This document shows, piece by piece, positions 1-9,131 of a stretch of 64,000 nucleotides of DNA. Origin of the DNA: Alteromonas sp. M12. GTDB lineage: Bacteria > Pseudomonadota > Gammaproteobacteria > Enterobacterales > Alteromonadaceae. The notes beneath the pieces were generated by a model. It was given only the letters and a program-made list of their open reading frames with translations, was not told where the DNA came from and made no database searches. Both the position numbers and the translations under genes were made by a program. The DNA is taken from contig NZ_CP144164.1 of assembly GCF_037478005.1 (NCBI RefSeq), positions 1,736,001 through 1,800,000 of the forward strand. Direction: 5' to 3'. Position 1 is the stretch's first letter, and every line of letters starts with the position of its first letter.

Positions 1-890
1 GCGGACCTGCTGGGGTTGCCGCAGCGATTTATTCTGCTCGAAAAGGCTTGAACGTCACTATGATTGCCGATCGAATAGGTGGTCAGGTTAAAGACACTGT
101 GGGAATCGAAAATTTAATTTCCGTTCCCAAAACTACAGGTACAGAGCTAACCGGTAATTTATTGGCGCACCTGAACGATTACGAAGTCAATATCAAAGAA
201 TTTTTACGTGTTGATAAAATTGAGAAAGGGAAAACCAAGAAAATCCATTTATCCAGTGGTGAAATTATTGAAACTAAAACAGTGATTATTGCTACTGGTG
301 CAAAATGGCGTGAACTGGGAGTCCCTGGCGAAAAAGAAAATGTGGGTTCCGGCGTGGCCTATTGTCCGCACTGTGATGGACCATTTTTTAAAGGCAAGGA
401 TGTGGCGGTAGTTGGAGGAGGTAACTCTGGTATCGAAGCTGCTATCGATTTAGCTGGTATGGTTGACCATGTCACTGTTTTCGAATTTTTACCTGACTTA
501 AAAGCAGACAAAGTGTTGGTGGAAAAAGCCGAAGCTAATAGTAAAATAACGATTATCAAAAACGTCGCTACTAAACAGATATTGTCAGAAAATGGCAAAG
601 TAGTCGGCCTTGAATATGAAGACAGAGTTAGCGGGGAAATAAAGCAACAAGCTTTAGCCGGTGTATTTGTTCAAATTGGTTTAGTGCCTAATAGCGCATT
701 CTTAAAAGATGTGGTTGAACTTAGTAAATTTGGTGAAGTGGTGATAGATCACAAGTGTGCAACCTCTGAGCCTGGTATTTTTGCTGCTGGGGATGTGACA
801 ACCGTGCCTTATAAGCAAATTGTCATCGCAATGGGAGAGGGGTCAAAAGCCTCTTTATCAGCCTTTGATTATCTAATCAGAGAAAGCTAA
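1..890 (+). CDS. ahpF: Alkyl hydroperoxide reductase subunit F, C-terminal part (5' end outside window)
   Basis: This is the flavoprotein that passes electrons from NAD(P)H to the peroxidase AhpC in the cytoplasm, for detoxifying hydrogen and organic peroxides. The reading frame is open from base 3 and starts inside the FAD-binding glycine motif (GPAGVAAAIYSARKG), so the gene begins upstream of the window; the TTG at 48 is not the start. The redox-active CPHC pair, followed by DGPFFKGKDVAVVGGGNSG (second nucleotide-binding loop) and the closing AAGDV motif, matches AhpF closely. About 295 residues are visible of roughly 520 usual for AhpF. The N-terminal thioredoxin-like double domain cannot be seen, so plain thioredoxin reductase is the alternative, but the CPHCDGPFF context favours AhpF. 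A strong terminator follows. Confidence 0.93.
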   Translation, partial: GPAGVAAAIYSARKGLNVTMIADRIGGQVKDTVGIENLISVPKTTGTELTGNLLAHLNDYEVNIKEFLRVDKIEKGKTKKIHLSSGEIIETKTVIIATGAKWRELGVPGEKENVGSGVAYCPHCDGPFFKGKDVAVVGGGNSGIEAAIDLAGMVDHVTVFEFLPDLKADKVLVEKAEANSKITIIKNVATKQILSENGKVVGLEYEDRVSGEIKQQALAGVFVQIGLVPNSAFLKDVVELSKFGEVVIDHKCATSEPGIFAAGDVTTVPYKQIVIAMGEGSKASLSAFDYLIRES

Positions 891-920
891 ACGCCTATAT
901 AAATTCAAAGGTCAAAAGAC

Positions 921-948
921 AAAGACAAGCTTCGGCTTGTCTTTTTTG
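921..948 (+). terminator. Intrinsic terminator after ahpF
   Basis: A perfect 10-bp stem (AAAGACAAGC / GCTTGTCTTT) with a TTCG tetraloop at 931-934 is followed by further T residues. It sits about 30 bp after the ahpF stop codon. Confidence 0.9.
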
Positions 949-1143
949 TATTAAATTATCCAATTAATTGGGTTATAGATTGGAGACTTACGCCGATAAC
1001 ATTCAAACTCAGTCTATACTTGGAGCACTAACATATTGTTCTAAATGCAGTGAGCTATTAGCAAAAGTAATTTATAATTATAATTATCTTGTATTTCAAC
1101 ATCTTGTTTTGTTGAATTTAATGGAATAAATGGAGTCGAGTTA

Positions 1144-2679
1144 ATGGGTAAACGCAATCAGAATATTGTCGACCAAGAAGTCACTTTTGGGGTAGATGAA
1201 GAGTTGGTATCTGTTACAGATCTTCGCGGCGTAGTAACCTACTCAAACGACAAGTTTTGTGAGGTAGCTGGGTTTACCAGAGACGAAATCGTTGGCAAAA
1301 ATCACAATATCGTAAGACATCCTGATATGCCTAAAGCGGCATTTGCAGATTTATGGGAAAAACTAAAAGCCAAGCAACCTTGGCGTGGGGCGGTGAAAAA
1401 TCGTTGCCAAGATGGTCGCTATTATTGGGTTGATGCTTATGTCACTCCGGTCTATGAAAATGGCGATTTAAAAGGTTTTCAATCGGTCCGTCGTTTTCTG
1501 CAACCTGAATATCGTAAACGTGCAGAAGCTCTTTACTCTAAATTGAATAAAGGCGAGAAGGCCGAACGTAAATGGGCGTTAAATTGGGGGATTAAACACG
1601 CTATATTTTTACTCTTAGCGGCCGCTATTTTAGGTGCAACAATGTTTATGCCTTATTTTGCTTTGTTACTGGTGGGCTTACCTTATTTGGTATTCAAAAG
1701 TGAAATCTTTAGTTTGCCAAACTATCTTAAAAAATCTCAGCAAGATTATGACAGTGTCTCTCGATTTGTTTTTTCAGGTACGGGCATTGTCAGTGTTGCT
1801 GATTTCCCCGCAAAAATGCATCAGGGGGCAATACGAACTATCATCGGACGGGTAATAGATAGTTCTGCATCTTTATACAACGTTGTCGTCGAGCTAAAAT
1901 CTGCAGCTGAACGAGCGACCGAAGGTGTTGAAAAAGAAACGGCTGAAGTACATCAAGTATCCGCTGCAATCGAGCAAATGGGCGCTTCGATTAGCGAGGT
2001 GGCAAACAACATTACCTTAACTTCACAAAAAATTGAAAGTGCTAATCAAGGTTGTGAAAATGCCACTAAAGCAATGACCGAAACAATGCACAAAGTGTCG
2101 CAGTTGGCTGAAGATGTGGAAAGCTCTGCAAATGCTTCGGGCCAACTGGCTGAAGAGGCGCAGCGCATTGGCAACGTGATGAGTGAAATTCAAGGTATTG
2201 CCGATCAAACCAATTTACTCGCGCTAAATGCGGCTATTGAAGCGGCAAGAGCTGGTGAGCATGGTCGCGGTTTTGCGGTAGTTGCCGATGAAGTGCGTGC
2301 TTTATCGAGTCGAACCCATTCGGCTACCGAACAAATTCAAACTTCAATTAATGAAATTCAATCCACTTTACTTACTTGGGCTAAATCCATGAATGAAGGT
2401 AAAGATGCTGCAATCGAATGTGTTGCTGATACTAGGCAGTCGCGAGAGTTAATTGAGGGCGTTTATCAGCAAATTTCTGAGATATCAGGGCTCGCATTTC
2501 AGATTTCCACAGCTGCTGAACAGCAAAGATTGGTCTCTCAGGAAGTTAACGATAGTATTTTAAATGTGAGTAATATTTCGCAAGAAAATTTAGAGCAAGT
2601 TAATTTTGTGAAAGAAGCTTCAAACGATATCAATACTAAAGCAAAAGTGCTGGCATCGCTGGGTTTAACATTTGGATAA
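1144..2679 (+). CDS. aer: Aer-type aerotaxis receptor (PAS domain plus methyl-accepting chemotaxis signalling domain)
   Basis: A 511-residue energy or redox taxis receptor in the inner membrane that signals to CheA/CheW. An N-terminal PAS domain (about residues 10-120) carries the Aer signature [17 protein letters not shown] and a [17 protein letters not shown] stretch, as in the FAD-binding PAS of E. coli Aer. A hydrophobic hairpin at about 147-185 anchors it without a large periplasmic sensor domain. The C-terminal half is a methyl-accepting domain with the highly conserved hairpin tip [20 protein letters not shown]. Length matches Aer (506 in E. coli). An SD-like GGAG lies about 10 bases before the ATG. 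It stands alone between two terminators, with no che genes nearby. Confidence 0.93.
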   Translation: MGKRNQNIVDQEVTFGVDEELVSVTDLRGVVTYSNDKFCEVAGFTRDEIVGKNHNIVRHPDMPKAAFADLWEKLKAKQPWRGAVKNRCQDGRYYWVDAYVTPVYENGDLKGFQSVRRFLQPEYRKRAEALYSKLNKGEKAERKWALNWGIKHAIFLLLAAAILGATMFMPYFALLLVGLPYLVFKSEIFSLPNYLKKSQQDYDSVSRFVFSGTGIVSVADFPAKMHQGAIRTIIGRVIDSSASLYNVVVELKSAAERATEGVEKETAEVHQVSAAIEQMGASISEVANNITLTSQKIESANQGCENATKAMTETMHKVSQLAEDVESSANASGQLAEEAQRIGNVMSEIQGIADQTNLLALNAAIEAARAGEHGRGFAVVADEVRALSSRTHSATEQIQTSINEIQSTLLTWAKSMNEGKDAAIECVADTRQSRELIEGVYQQISEISGLAFQISTAAEQQRLVSQEVNDSILNVSNISQENLEQVNFVKEASNDINTKAKVLASLGLTFG

Positions 2680-2692
2680 TTTGAATTAAATA

Positions 2693-2728
2693 AAAACAGC
2701 AAGCGCTAATGCTTGCGCTTGCTGTTTT
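2693..2728. terminator. Bidirectional terminator between aer and the M13 peptidase gene
   Basis: A 13-bp perfect stem (AAAACAGCAAGCG / CGCTTGCTGTTTT) around a 10-base loop, with A-tract on one side and T-tract on the other. It lies between the 3' ends of two convergent genes and can serve both. Confidence 0.88.
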
Positions 2729-2736
2729 AATCATTA

Positions 2737-4821
2737 TTACCAGATACGTACGCGTTCTTCAGGTGCCAAATAAAGTGCATCACCCGGTTGAACGTTAAAT
2801 GCTTTGTACCAAGCGTCATGGTTACGAGGGGCAACAGTTCTGTATCGCGCCGGAGCATGGGGGTCAGATTTAAGCTGTGACATCAGACTTTGTTCAGTAC
2901 GTTTTTCACGCCAGACTTGAGCCCAAGCTAAGAAGAAACGCTGATCGCCAGTAACACCATCAATTACCGGTGCTTCTTTGCCATTTAAACTTAATTTATA
3001 TGCATGATAGGCCATTGCTAAACCGCCTACATCACCGATATTTTCACCCAGAGTCAGACGACCATTTACATGACTGCCTGCAATTGGCTCATAACCATCA
3101 TATTGGGCAGCTAACGCATCGGTTCTAGCTTCAAATGCGGCACGATCTTCATCGGTCCACCAATTACGCTGAATACCATTTTCATCCGATTTAGAGCCCT
3201 GATCATCAAACCCATGACCCATTTCGTGGCCTATTACTGCCCCTATGCCGCCATAATTTACCGCTGGATCAGCATTGGGATCAAAAAATGGTGGTTGCAG
3301 AATTGCCGCAGGGAAAACAATTTCGTTGAACGAACTATTGTAATACGCGTTTACTTGTTGAGGTGACATGCCCCAGCGTTCACGATCTGTTTTTTCAAGT
3401 TCTTGAGCTGCGCTATCATCCCTAAAAAACTTACGAATACGTTGTACATTGCCAATTAGGTCATCAGGCTTAATTTCTAGACCATTGAAACTTTGCCATT
3501 CATCAGGGTAGCCAATTTTGGGACGAAAAGACGCTAACTTAGCGTGTGCGTTTTTCTTGGTTTCATCCCCCATCCATTGCAAACTATCGATACGTTCGCC
3601 CAAGGCGGTTCTGAGGTTTTCAACCAGTTCGGCCATTTGTGCTTTAGAACTGGCTGGAAAATGCTTTTCGACGTAAGTTTTACCAATAGCAAATCCAAGG
3701 GATTGGGTACCTGACATTTGCGCTATAGCACGTTTCCAACGAGGACGAGGTTCTTGCTGACCATTTAATGTTTTGCCATAAAACTCAAAGTTAGCACTGA
3801 AAATTTCGTCAGATAGCAACTCAGCTTGGTTGGTGATCGTATGATAAGTCATATAATCTTTCCAAACAGAGAGGGGTTCACTATTGACTAATTCAATGGC
3901 TTTTTTGATCGGTTCAGGCTGTGACATATTTAAATGCGGAACCTTGTATTCAGTTTCTGCAAAATAGGTATCCCAGTCAAAGCCAGGGTAATCGGTTGAC
4001 AGTTGTTGCCGTTCAATTTGGTTGAGTGTCAAATCTCGATCGCGACGTTTTTCGCGAGGCCATTGCGCTTCAGCGATTTTGGTTTCTAAGGCTAAGATGC
4101 CTTTGGCTTTTTGTGCTGCATCTTCGACTTTTGCAAAATTCAACATCTCTTCAATGTGCGCAACGTATGCTTCACGTATTTCTATAAAACGTTCGCTATC
4201 TTCTAAATAGTATGAACGGTCAGGAAGTCCCAAGCCACCAACACCCACAGACATTTGGTATTGATCTGGATTGAGGCGATTAAACCACATTCCACCATAG
4301 ATCGGGCTTGCCGAACCGTCGAGCCAAGCACGGCCAAACATGGCGGTTAGTTGGGTTTTATCTGAAATACTACTGATACTTTCTAGCACTGGAGAAATGG
4401 CTGCGATGCCTTTGGCATTTGCCGCTTCAGTGTCCATGTAAGCTTTATAGAAATTGGCAATTAATTGTTCTTCCGACGTCAATTCTTCGCTATTGCTAGT
4501 ATTTGCTAATTCATCAATGATAGTTTTAATTTGCTTTTCACTGCGCTCAGCTAATTTTGTAAAGGCACCATAGCGAACTTTGTCACTAGGGATTACAAAG
4601 TTATCGTACCAAGTACCACCTGCGTAACGGAAAAAGTCGTCACCGGGTTTAACTGATTCATCTCTTGCATCCAGCTCAATACCAAAGTCGCCTAATTCAG
4701 CCTTTGTTGTTGGCGTTGTGGCTGCCACATCTTGTTTTGGGGCAGGTGTATCTGCAGACTTATTACATGCGCTTAAAATAAATACGCTCGCTATGCTGGC
4801 CGCTATAAGTGTTTTTTTCAT
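2737..4821 (-). CDS. M13 family (neprilysin/PepO-like) zinc metallopeptidase, lipoprotein
   Basis: A 694-residue secreted endopeptidase. The N-terminus is a lipoprotein signal (ILSACNKS lipobox, Cys19), so it should be lipid-anchored in the envelope. The zinc site HEMGH is at residues 532-536, inside VIGHEMGHGFDDQG, and the third ligand Glu593 lies in ENIGDVGG, both diagnostic of family M13. The substrate-binding NAYY motif and the C-terminal RVRIW are also family-typical. Length matches bacterial M13 enzymes. These enzymes cleave peptides on the amino side of hydrophobic residues; the natural substrate here is unknown. The gene is monocistronic. A perfect 14-bp palindrome lies just upstream of the start codon and may be an operator. 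Confidence 0.93.
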   Translation of the reverse strand: MKKTLIAASIASVFILSACNKSADTPAPKQDVAATTPTTKAELGDFGIELDARDESVKPGDDFFRYAGGTWYDNFVIPSDKVRYGAFTKLAERSEKQIKTIIDELANTSNSEELTSEEQLIANFYKAYMDTEAANAKGIAAISPVLESISSISDKTQLTAMFGRAWLDGSASPIYGGMWFNRLNPDQYQMSVGVGGLGLPDRSYYLEDSERFIEIREAYVAHIEEMLNFAKVEDAAQKAKGILALETKIAEAQWPREKRRDRDLTLNQIERQQLSTDYPGFDWDTYFAETEYKVPHLNMSQPEPIKKAIELVNSEPLSVWKDYMTYHTITNQAELLSDEIFSANFEFYGKTLNGQQEPRPRWKRAIAQMSGTQSLGFAIGKTYVEKHFPASSKAQMAELVENLRTALGERIDSLQWMGDETKKNAHAKLASFRPKIGYPDEWQSFNGLEIKPDDLIGNVQRIRKFFRDDSAAQELEKTDRERWGMSPQQVNAYYNSSFNEIVFPAAILQPPFFDPNADPAVNYGGIGAVIGHEMGHGFDDQGSKSDENGIQRNWWTDEDRAAFEARTDALAAQYDGYEPIAGSHVNGRLTLGENIGDVGGLAMAYHAYKLSLNGKEAPVIDGVTGDQRFFLAWAQVWREKRTEQSLMSQLKSDPHAPARYRTVAPRNHDAWYKAFNVQPGDALYLAPEERVRIW

Positions 4822-4843
4822 AAATCCTCAATTTTTCGCTTTA

Positions 4844-4857
4844 TGATGTATACATCA
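4844..4857. promoter_or_regulatory. Candidate operator: perfect 14-bp palindrome upstream of the M13 peptidase
   Basis: TGATGTATACATCA is a perfect palindrome centred about 29 bases upstream of the M13 peptidase start codon (minus strand). Its position between any promoter and the start fits a repressor site. The binding protein is not recognised; GntR-type regulators often bind TGTATACA-like cores, but that is only a suggestion. Confidence 0.45.
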
Positions 4858-5049
4858 AAATCCAAAGCTACATGAAACGCTGTATTCAGTACTCTCATGT
4901 CTATGAAACCAGTACTGAAATTTTATAAAATAATTTAATCAATATTAACCGCGTTACTCTACCTATAATTGAATCTAAATTACATAGTTGTTAGATAAAC
5001 GGTACATAATTTAAGAGTAACAAGCTCAAAACAAATAATTTTGTGCTTT
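4858..5049. other. Intergenic region upstream of the M13 peptidase
   Basis: No credible gene on either strand. The stretch is AT-rich and presumably holds the M13 peptidase promoter. A degenerate half of the array A palindrome (TTAGCCATGAATAATATTGCC) marks the right edge, where array A begins. Confidence 0.5.
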
Positions 5050-5559
5050 AGCCATGAATAATATTGCCAGCGTTGTAGGGGATAAATACCCCAGCTACAG
5101 GAAGGGAATTTGTAGCATGGCCTTCAGGCCATAAATGGTGTTGCCAGCGTTGTAGGGGATAAATCCTCCACCTATAGGGGGGGAATTTGTAGCATGGCCT
5201 TTAGGCCATAAATGGTGTTGCCAACGTTGTAGGGGATAAATCCCCCAGCTACAGGAAGGGAATTTGTAGCATGGCCTTCAGGCCATGAATGATGCCGCCA
5301 GCGTTGTAGGGGATAAATCCCCCACCTACAGGAGGGGAGTTTATAGCATGGCCTTTAGGCCATAAATGGTGTTGCGAGTGTTGTAGGGGATAAATCCCCC
5401 ACCTACAGGAGGGGAATTTGTAGCATGGCCTTCAGGCCATAAATGCCGATGCCAGCGTTGTAGGGGATAAATCCCCCACCTACAGGAGGGGAGTTTATAG
5501 CATGGCCTTTAGGCCATAAATGGTGTTGCCAGCGTTGTAGGGGATAAATCCGTCACCTA
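5050..5559. repeat. Array A: seven 77-bp tandem units of GTAG-headed palindromes
   Basis: The core GTAGGGGATAAATCC recurs with its TTGTAGG starting at 5073, 5150, 5227, 5304, 5381, 5458 and 5535, an exact 77-bp period. Each unit holds two different hairpins: (i) GTAG-CATGGCC-TTT/C-AGGCCAT and (ii) GTAGGGGATAAATCC followed by CCACCTAC, which starts with GTAG and ends with its complement. Units differ by scattered substitutions, so they have diverged after amplification or been partly homogenised. The last unit is truncated in the lpxH stop codon. The layout resembles REP sequences, in which a GTAG tetranucleotide precedes a short hairpin. No coding frame spans it. Confidence 0.92.
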
Positions 5560-6297
5560 CGGTGGAGTTGTTAAATCTGCGCTGATCAAATCAATGGATT
5601 TAGGAGTGATTTTTAGCATACTACCTTGATCGTACCAATCACCTAACACAATTCGAAGAGCTGGCTTACTATTGACTTCTAATTGATGAATGGCGGGACG
5701 ATGGGTATGACCGTGGATCAATTGCTGGACATTATATTCCTGCATATAGTTAACCACCTCTGCGGAAGTCACATCCATTATTTCCATGCTAAGTTTTTGC
5801 TGATTTTGTTGGCTGGTTTTTCGTCCTTTTTCGGCAATTTTTCTGCGAACCCATAACGGCAAGCTTAAAATCATTCTTGGCCACCACCAACCACGGGCCT
5901 TTTTCCGAAATTTTTGGTAGGCGAGATCTAACGTACAGAGTTCGTCACCATGCATCAACAGAGTCGAAGTTCCATACAGATTGATGACATGTTGTTGGTT
6001 TAAAATTGTCATGCCTGCTCTGCGCGCAAATTTTTCTCGAATTAAGAAATCACGGTTTCCGTGTATAAAATAGATGGGTACGCCGGTTTGTGAAAACTGC
6101 TTAAATAAGCTTGCTACATGTTCGCTAAATTCATTGCGATCGTCGTCGCCAATCCAATATTCGAACAAATCGCCAAGGACATATAAAGCATCAGCCCCTA
6201 AGGCTTGGTCACTCAAAAAAGACGCCAAACACGCGGTAATGTCAGGACGCTGAGCACTTAAATGCAAGTCTGAAATAAAGTAAGTATATGGTTTCAT
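5557..6297 (-). CDS. lpxH: UDP-2,3-diacylglucosamine diphosphatase
   Basis: A peripheral membrane calcineurin-like phosphoesterase of lipid A synthesis that hydrolyses UDP-2,3-diacylglucosamine to lipid X plus UMP. The 246-residue protein shows the full metal-binding set: SDLHLS near the start, GDLFEYWIGDDD, GNRDFL, a lone His in LLMHGDELC and GHTHRPAIH. Length matches E. coli LpxH (240). It is downstream of ppiB in the same direction, the conserved ppiB-lpxH order of gammaproteobacteria, separated by a hairpin. Its stop codon (complement of CTA at 5557-5559) lies within the last palindrome of array A, so the extreme C-terminus (TTPP) was probably set by the repeat insertion. Confidence 0.96.
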   Translation of the reverse strand: MKPYTYFISDLHLSAQRPDITACLASFLSDQALGADALYVLGDLFEYWIGDDDRNEFSEHVASLFKQFSQTGVPIYFIHGNRDFLIREKFARRAGMTILNQQHVINLYGTSTLLMHGDELCTLDLAYQKFRKKARGWWWPRMILSLPLWVRRKIAEKGRKTSQQNQQKLSMEIMDVTSAEVVNYMQEYNVQQLIHGHTHRPAIHQLEVNSKPALRIVLGDWYDQGSMLKITPKSIDLISADLTTPP

Positions 6298-6305
6298 AAG
6301 GAAAA

Positions 6306-6335
6306 CAAAAAAGGCTGATTAAAATCAGCCTTTTT
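6306..6335 (-). terminator. Terminator or attenuator between ppiB and lpxH
   Basis: On the minus strand a 13-bp stem (AAAAAGGCTGATT / AATCAGCCTTTTT) with a 2-base gap at 6321-6322 is followed by more T residues. It can end ppiB transcripts and lower read-through into lpxH. Confidence 0.82.
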
Positions 6336-6342
6336 AATGTTA

Positions 6343-6837
6343 TTAATCGGTTATCTCAGCTTTTTGAATAACGACGTCTTCAACAGGTACATCATCATGC
6401 ATTCCGTGACGGGATGTTTTAACCCCTTTAATTTTGTTCACGATATCCATGCCTTCAACTACTTCACCAAATGCACAGTATCCCCAACCTTCCATTGATT
6501 CACTGCGAAAGTTTAGGAAGCTATTGTCTTTAAGGTTTATGAAGAATTGCGCAGTCGCTGAATGTGGATCATTGGTGCGAGCCATAGCAATAGTACCAGT
6601 GTTATTTGCTACACCGTTATTCGCTTCATTTTGAATAGGCTCATTTGGATCTTTTTGGTCCATTCCTGGCTCAAATCCACCGCCTTGGATCATAAATCCA
6701 TCTATGACGCGATGAAATATTGTGTTGTCGTAAAATCCATCTTTTACATAGCTTAAAAAGTTCTCAACCGTCTTCGGTGCTTTATCTTCAAAAAGGTTAA
6801 GTACGATTACGCCATAGTTTGTATGTAGTTTTACCAT
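6343..6837 (-). CDS. ppiB: Cyclophilin-type peptidyl-prolyl cis-trans isomerase B
   Basis: A cytoplasmic cyclophilin that catalyses prolyl isomerisation during folding. The 164-residue protein has the family motifs [15 protein letters not shown] (catalytic Arg), [22 protein letters not shown] (QFFI) and [15 protein letters not shown]. There is no signal peptide, as in E. coli PpiB (164 aa) and unlike periplasmic PpiA. The ATG at 6837 is chosen over an adjacent TTG at 6840 because AGGAA lies at suitable spacing. It is divergent from cysS, the usual gammaproteobacterial arrangement. Confidence 0.96.
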   Translation of the reverse strand: MVKLHTNYGVIVLNLFEDKAPKTVENFLSYVKDGFYDNTIFHRVIDGFMIQGGGFEPGMDQKDPNEPIQNEANNGVANNTGTIAMARTNDPHSATAQFFINLKDNSFLNFRSESMEGWGYCAFGEVVEGMDIVNKIKGVKTSRHGMHDDVPVEDVVIQKAEITD

Positions 6838-7038
6838 CAAGGGTTCCTGTGGATAAAGTAGTGAATTTAAATTTGTTCAGCTAAGTAGTGTATCGCAATC
6901 ATAAAAATATTTCAGCTGTTGCTGTCACTTTGGAATAATAATTTGTGTTAATTTTTGCTAACACGCTGGTTTATGTCGACATGAGTCGGTGCTAGAATCG
7001 CGCAATTATTTATAAAGATAACCAATGGAACCAATATA

Positions 7039-8415
7039 ATGCAACAAATATACAATACCCTCACTCGACAAAAAGAGACTTTTAAGCCATTAGTGGCTGG
7101 CAAAGTGGGTTTGTATGTCTGTGGGATTACGGTTTATGACGTTTGCCATATGGGACATGCTCGTACTTATCTGAGTTTCGATCTAATGGTGCGCTACCTG
7201 CGCCACAAAGGCTACGAGGTGAATTATGTTCGAAACATTACAGATGTGGATGACAAAATTATCCAAAGAGCCAATCAAAACGGCGAAACCCCTGAGCAGT
7301 TAACTCAGCGCACCATTGCTTTGATGCATGAAGATTTTGCTGCAATTAATTTGCTAGAGCCTGATGTCGAGCCGCGTGTTACCACTCATATTCCTGAAAT
7401 TATCGACGTAATTGAACGATTAATTGCTAAAGGACATGCATATCAAGCGCCTAGTGGTGATGTGTTGTTTGATGTGAGTACCTACGAGCAATATGGCAAA
7501 TTGAGTCGACAAGATTTAGATCAGCTTAATGCCGGTGAGCGAGTAGAGGTGTCAGCTGATAAAACTGACCCTCTAGACTTCGTATTGTGGAAAACAGTTA
7601 AACCCGGTGAACCTTATTGGGATTCTCCTTGGGGGCAAGGTCGTCCTGGTTGGCACATTGAATGTTCGGCCATGAATAGCAAACATTTAGGCACGCACTT
7701 TGATATTCACGGTGGTGGTTCTGATTTGATCTTCCCTCACCATGAAAATGAAGTGGCACAATCTTGCTGTGCATTTGACACTCCTTATGTGAATTACTGG
7801 ATGCATACAGGAATGGTACAGGTGGATTCAGAAAAAATGTCTAAATCCCTAGGCAACTTTTTCACCTTGCGAGATGTTTTAAAAGATTATGATGCTGAAA
7901 CCCTGCGTTATTTCTTGATGTCTGCCCATTATCGCAGTCAGCTAAGTTATTCTGAGGACAACATCAAGCAAGCTAAATCGGCGTTGGAACGTCTATATAC
8001 TGCTTTGCGTGATAGTCAGCCTAACCATGACGTGGATATGCAAAAAGGTACTTATTTACAGCGTTTTGAAGCGGCCATGGATGATGATTTCAATACACCA
8101 GAAGCCTTCGCTGTGATGTTTGACTTGGTGAAAGATATCAACAAAAGCAAGGGCCAAGAAAAATCAGATCTAGCCGGTATTTTGTTGAAATTAGGAGACA
8201 TCTTAGGATTTTTACAAATGGATCCTGTGGCCTATTTGCAAGGTGGCGCCGCTCAAGGCGATGAGGTTTCGGTAATCGAAGGATTAATTAAAGCCCGTAA
8301 CGATGCCAGAGCCGAAAAAGATTGGGCAGCGGCCGATACTGCTCGTGATGCGCTAACGGCGATGGGGGTGGTGTTAGAAGACAGCGCCAACGGCACCATT
8401 TGGCGAAAAATCTAA
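7039..8415 (+). CDS. cysS: Cysteinyl-tRNA synthetase
   Basis: Charges tRNA-Cys with cysteine in the cytoplasm; a class I synthetase of 458 residues (E. coli 461). The zinc-binding Cys28 in YVCGITVYD, the HIGH-type motif HMGH at 37-40, [14 protein letters not shown] and the KMSKS loop at 266-270 are all intact, followed by the DALR-type anticodon region. It is divergent from ppiB across about 200 bp. Array B begins immediately after its TAA, so no ordinary terminator follows; the array hairpins may supply the 3' end. Confidence 0.98.
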   Translation: MQQIYNTLTRQKETFKPLVAGKVGLYVCGITVYDVCHMGHARTYLSFDLMVRYLRHKGYEVNYVRNITDVDDKIIQRANQNGETPEQLTQRTIALMHEDFAAINLLEPDVEPRVTTHIPEIIDVIERLIAKGHAYQAPSGDVLFDVSTYEQYGKLSRQDLDQLNAGERVEVSADKTDPLDFVLWKTVKPGEPYWDSPWGQGRPGWHIECSAMNSKHLGTHFDIHGGGSDLIFPHHENEVAQSCCAFDTPYVNYWMHTGMVQVDSEKMSKSLGNFFTLRDVLKDYDAETLRYFLMSAHYRSQLSYSEDNIKQAKSALERLYTALRDSQPNHDVDMQKGTYLQRFEAAMDDDFNTPEAFAVMFDLVKDINKSKGQEKSDLAGILLKLGDILGFLQMDPVAYLQGGAAQGDEVSVIEGLIKARNDARAEKDWAAADTARDALTAMGVVLEDSANGTIWRKI

Positions 8416-9110
8416 TCCCTAGCATGGCCTTTTAGGCCATGAATAATGTTGCCAGCGTTGTAGGGGATAAATCCCCCACCTACAGGGGCAATTAATCTGT
8501 AGCATGGCCTTTAGGCCATGGATGATGTTGCCAGTGTTGTAGGGGATAAATCTCCCACCTACAGGGTGCAATTAATCTGTAGCATGGCCTTTAGGCTATG
8601 GATGATGTTGCCAGTGTTGTAGGGGATAAATCTCCCACCTACAGGGTGCAATTAATCTGTAGCATGGCCTTTAGGCCATGAATGACGATGCTAGCGTTGC
8701 AGGGGATAAATCCCCCACCTACAGGGTGCAATTAATCTGTAGCATGGCCTTTAGGCCATGGATGATGTTGCCAGTGTTGTAGGGGATAAATCCCCCACCT
8801 ACAGGGGCAATTAATCTGTAGCATGGCCTTTAGGCCATGAATGCTGTTGCTAGCGTTGCAGGGGATAAATCCCCCACCTACAGGGTGCAATTAATCTGTA
8901 GCATGGCCCTTAGGCCATGAGCACCGAACAACAACCGCGGGGCTAAAGCCACCGCCTACACGAATCATCGAATAAAATGCATCACCGCTTTTTTGTAGCA
9001 TGGCCCTTAGGTCATGGATGATGTTGCCAGCGATGTAGGGGATAAATCCCCCATCTACAGGGTGCAATTAATCTGTAGCATGGCCTTCAGGCCATGAAAA
9101 ATATCAAAAA
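8416..9110. repeat. Array B: 79-80-bp tandem units related to array A, with an inserted array-C unit
   Basis: The TTGTAGGGGATAAAT core (or close variant) starts at 8458, 8537, 8617, 8697, 8777, 8856 and about 9033. Six regular steps are 79-80 bp; the last is 177 bp because an extra segment at about 8915-9000 is the reverse complement of the array C unit. Units share both hairpins with array A but carry the spacer GGGTGCAATTAATCT instead of GAGGGGAATTT. The array fills the whole gap between the 3' ends of cysS and the convergent membrane-protein gene. Confidence 0.9.
8915..9000 (-). repeat. Single array-C type unit embedded in array B (reverse orientation)
   Basis: Reads, on the minus strand, AAAAAAGCGGTGATGCAT, then GTAGGCGGTGGCTTTAGCC, CCGCGG and TTGTTGTTCGGTG, the same order as the units at 26.1-26.8 kb. 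Its insertion accounts for the one irregular step in array B. Confidence 0.88.
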
Positions 9111-9131
9111 AGCGCAGGATAAACCTCCCCG

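Noticed and set aside
5050..9110. CRISPR array
   Set aside because: Units are nearly identical throughout, with no unique spacers, and no cas genes occur.
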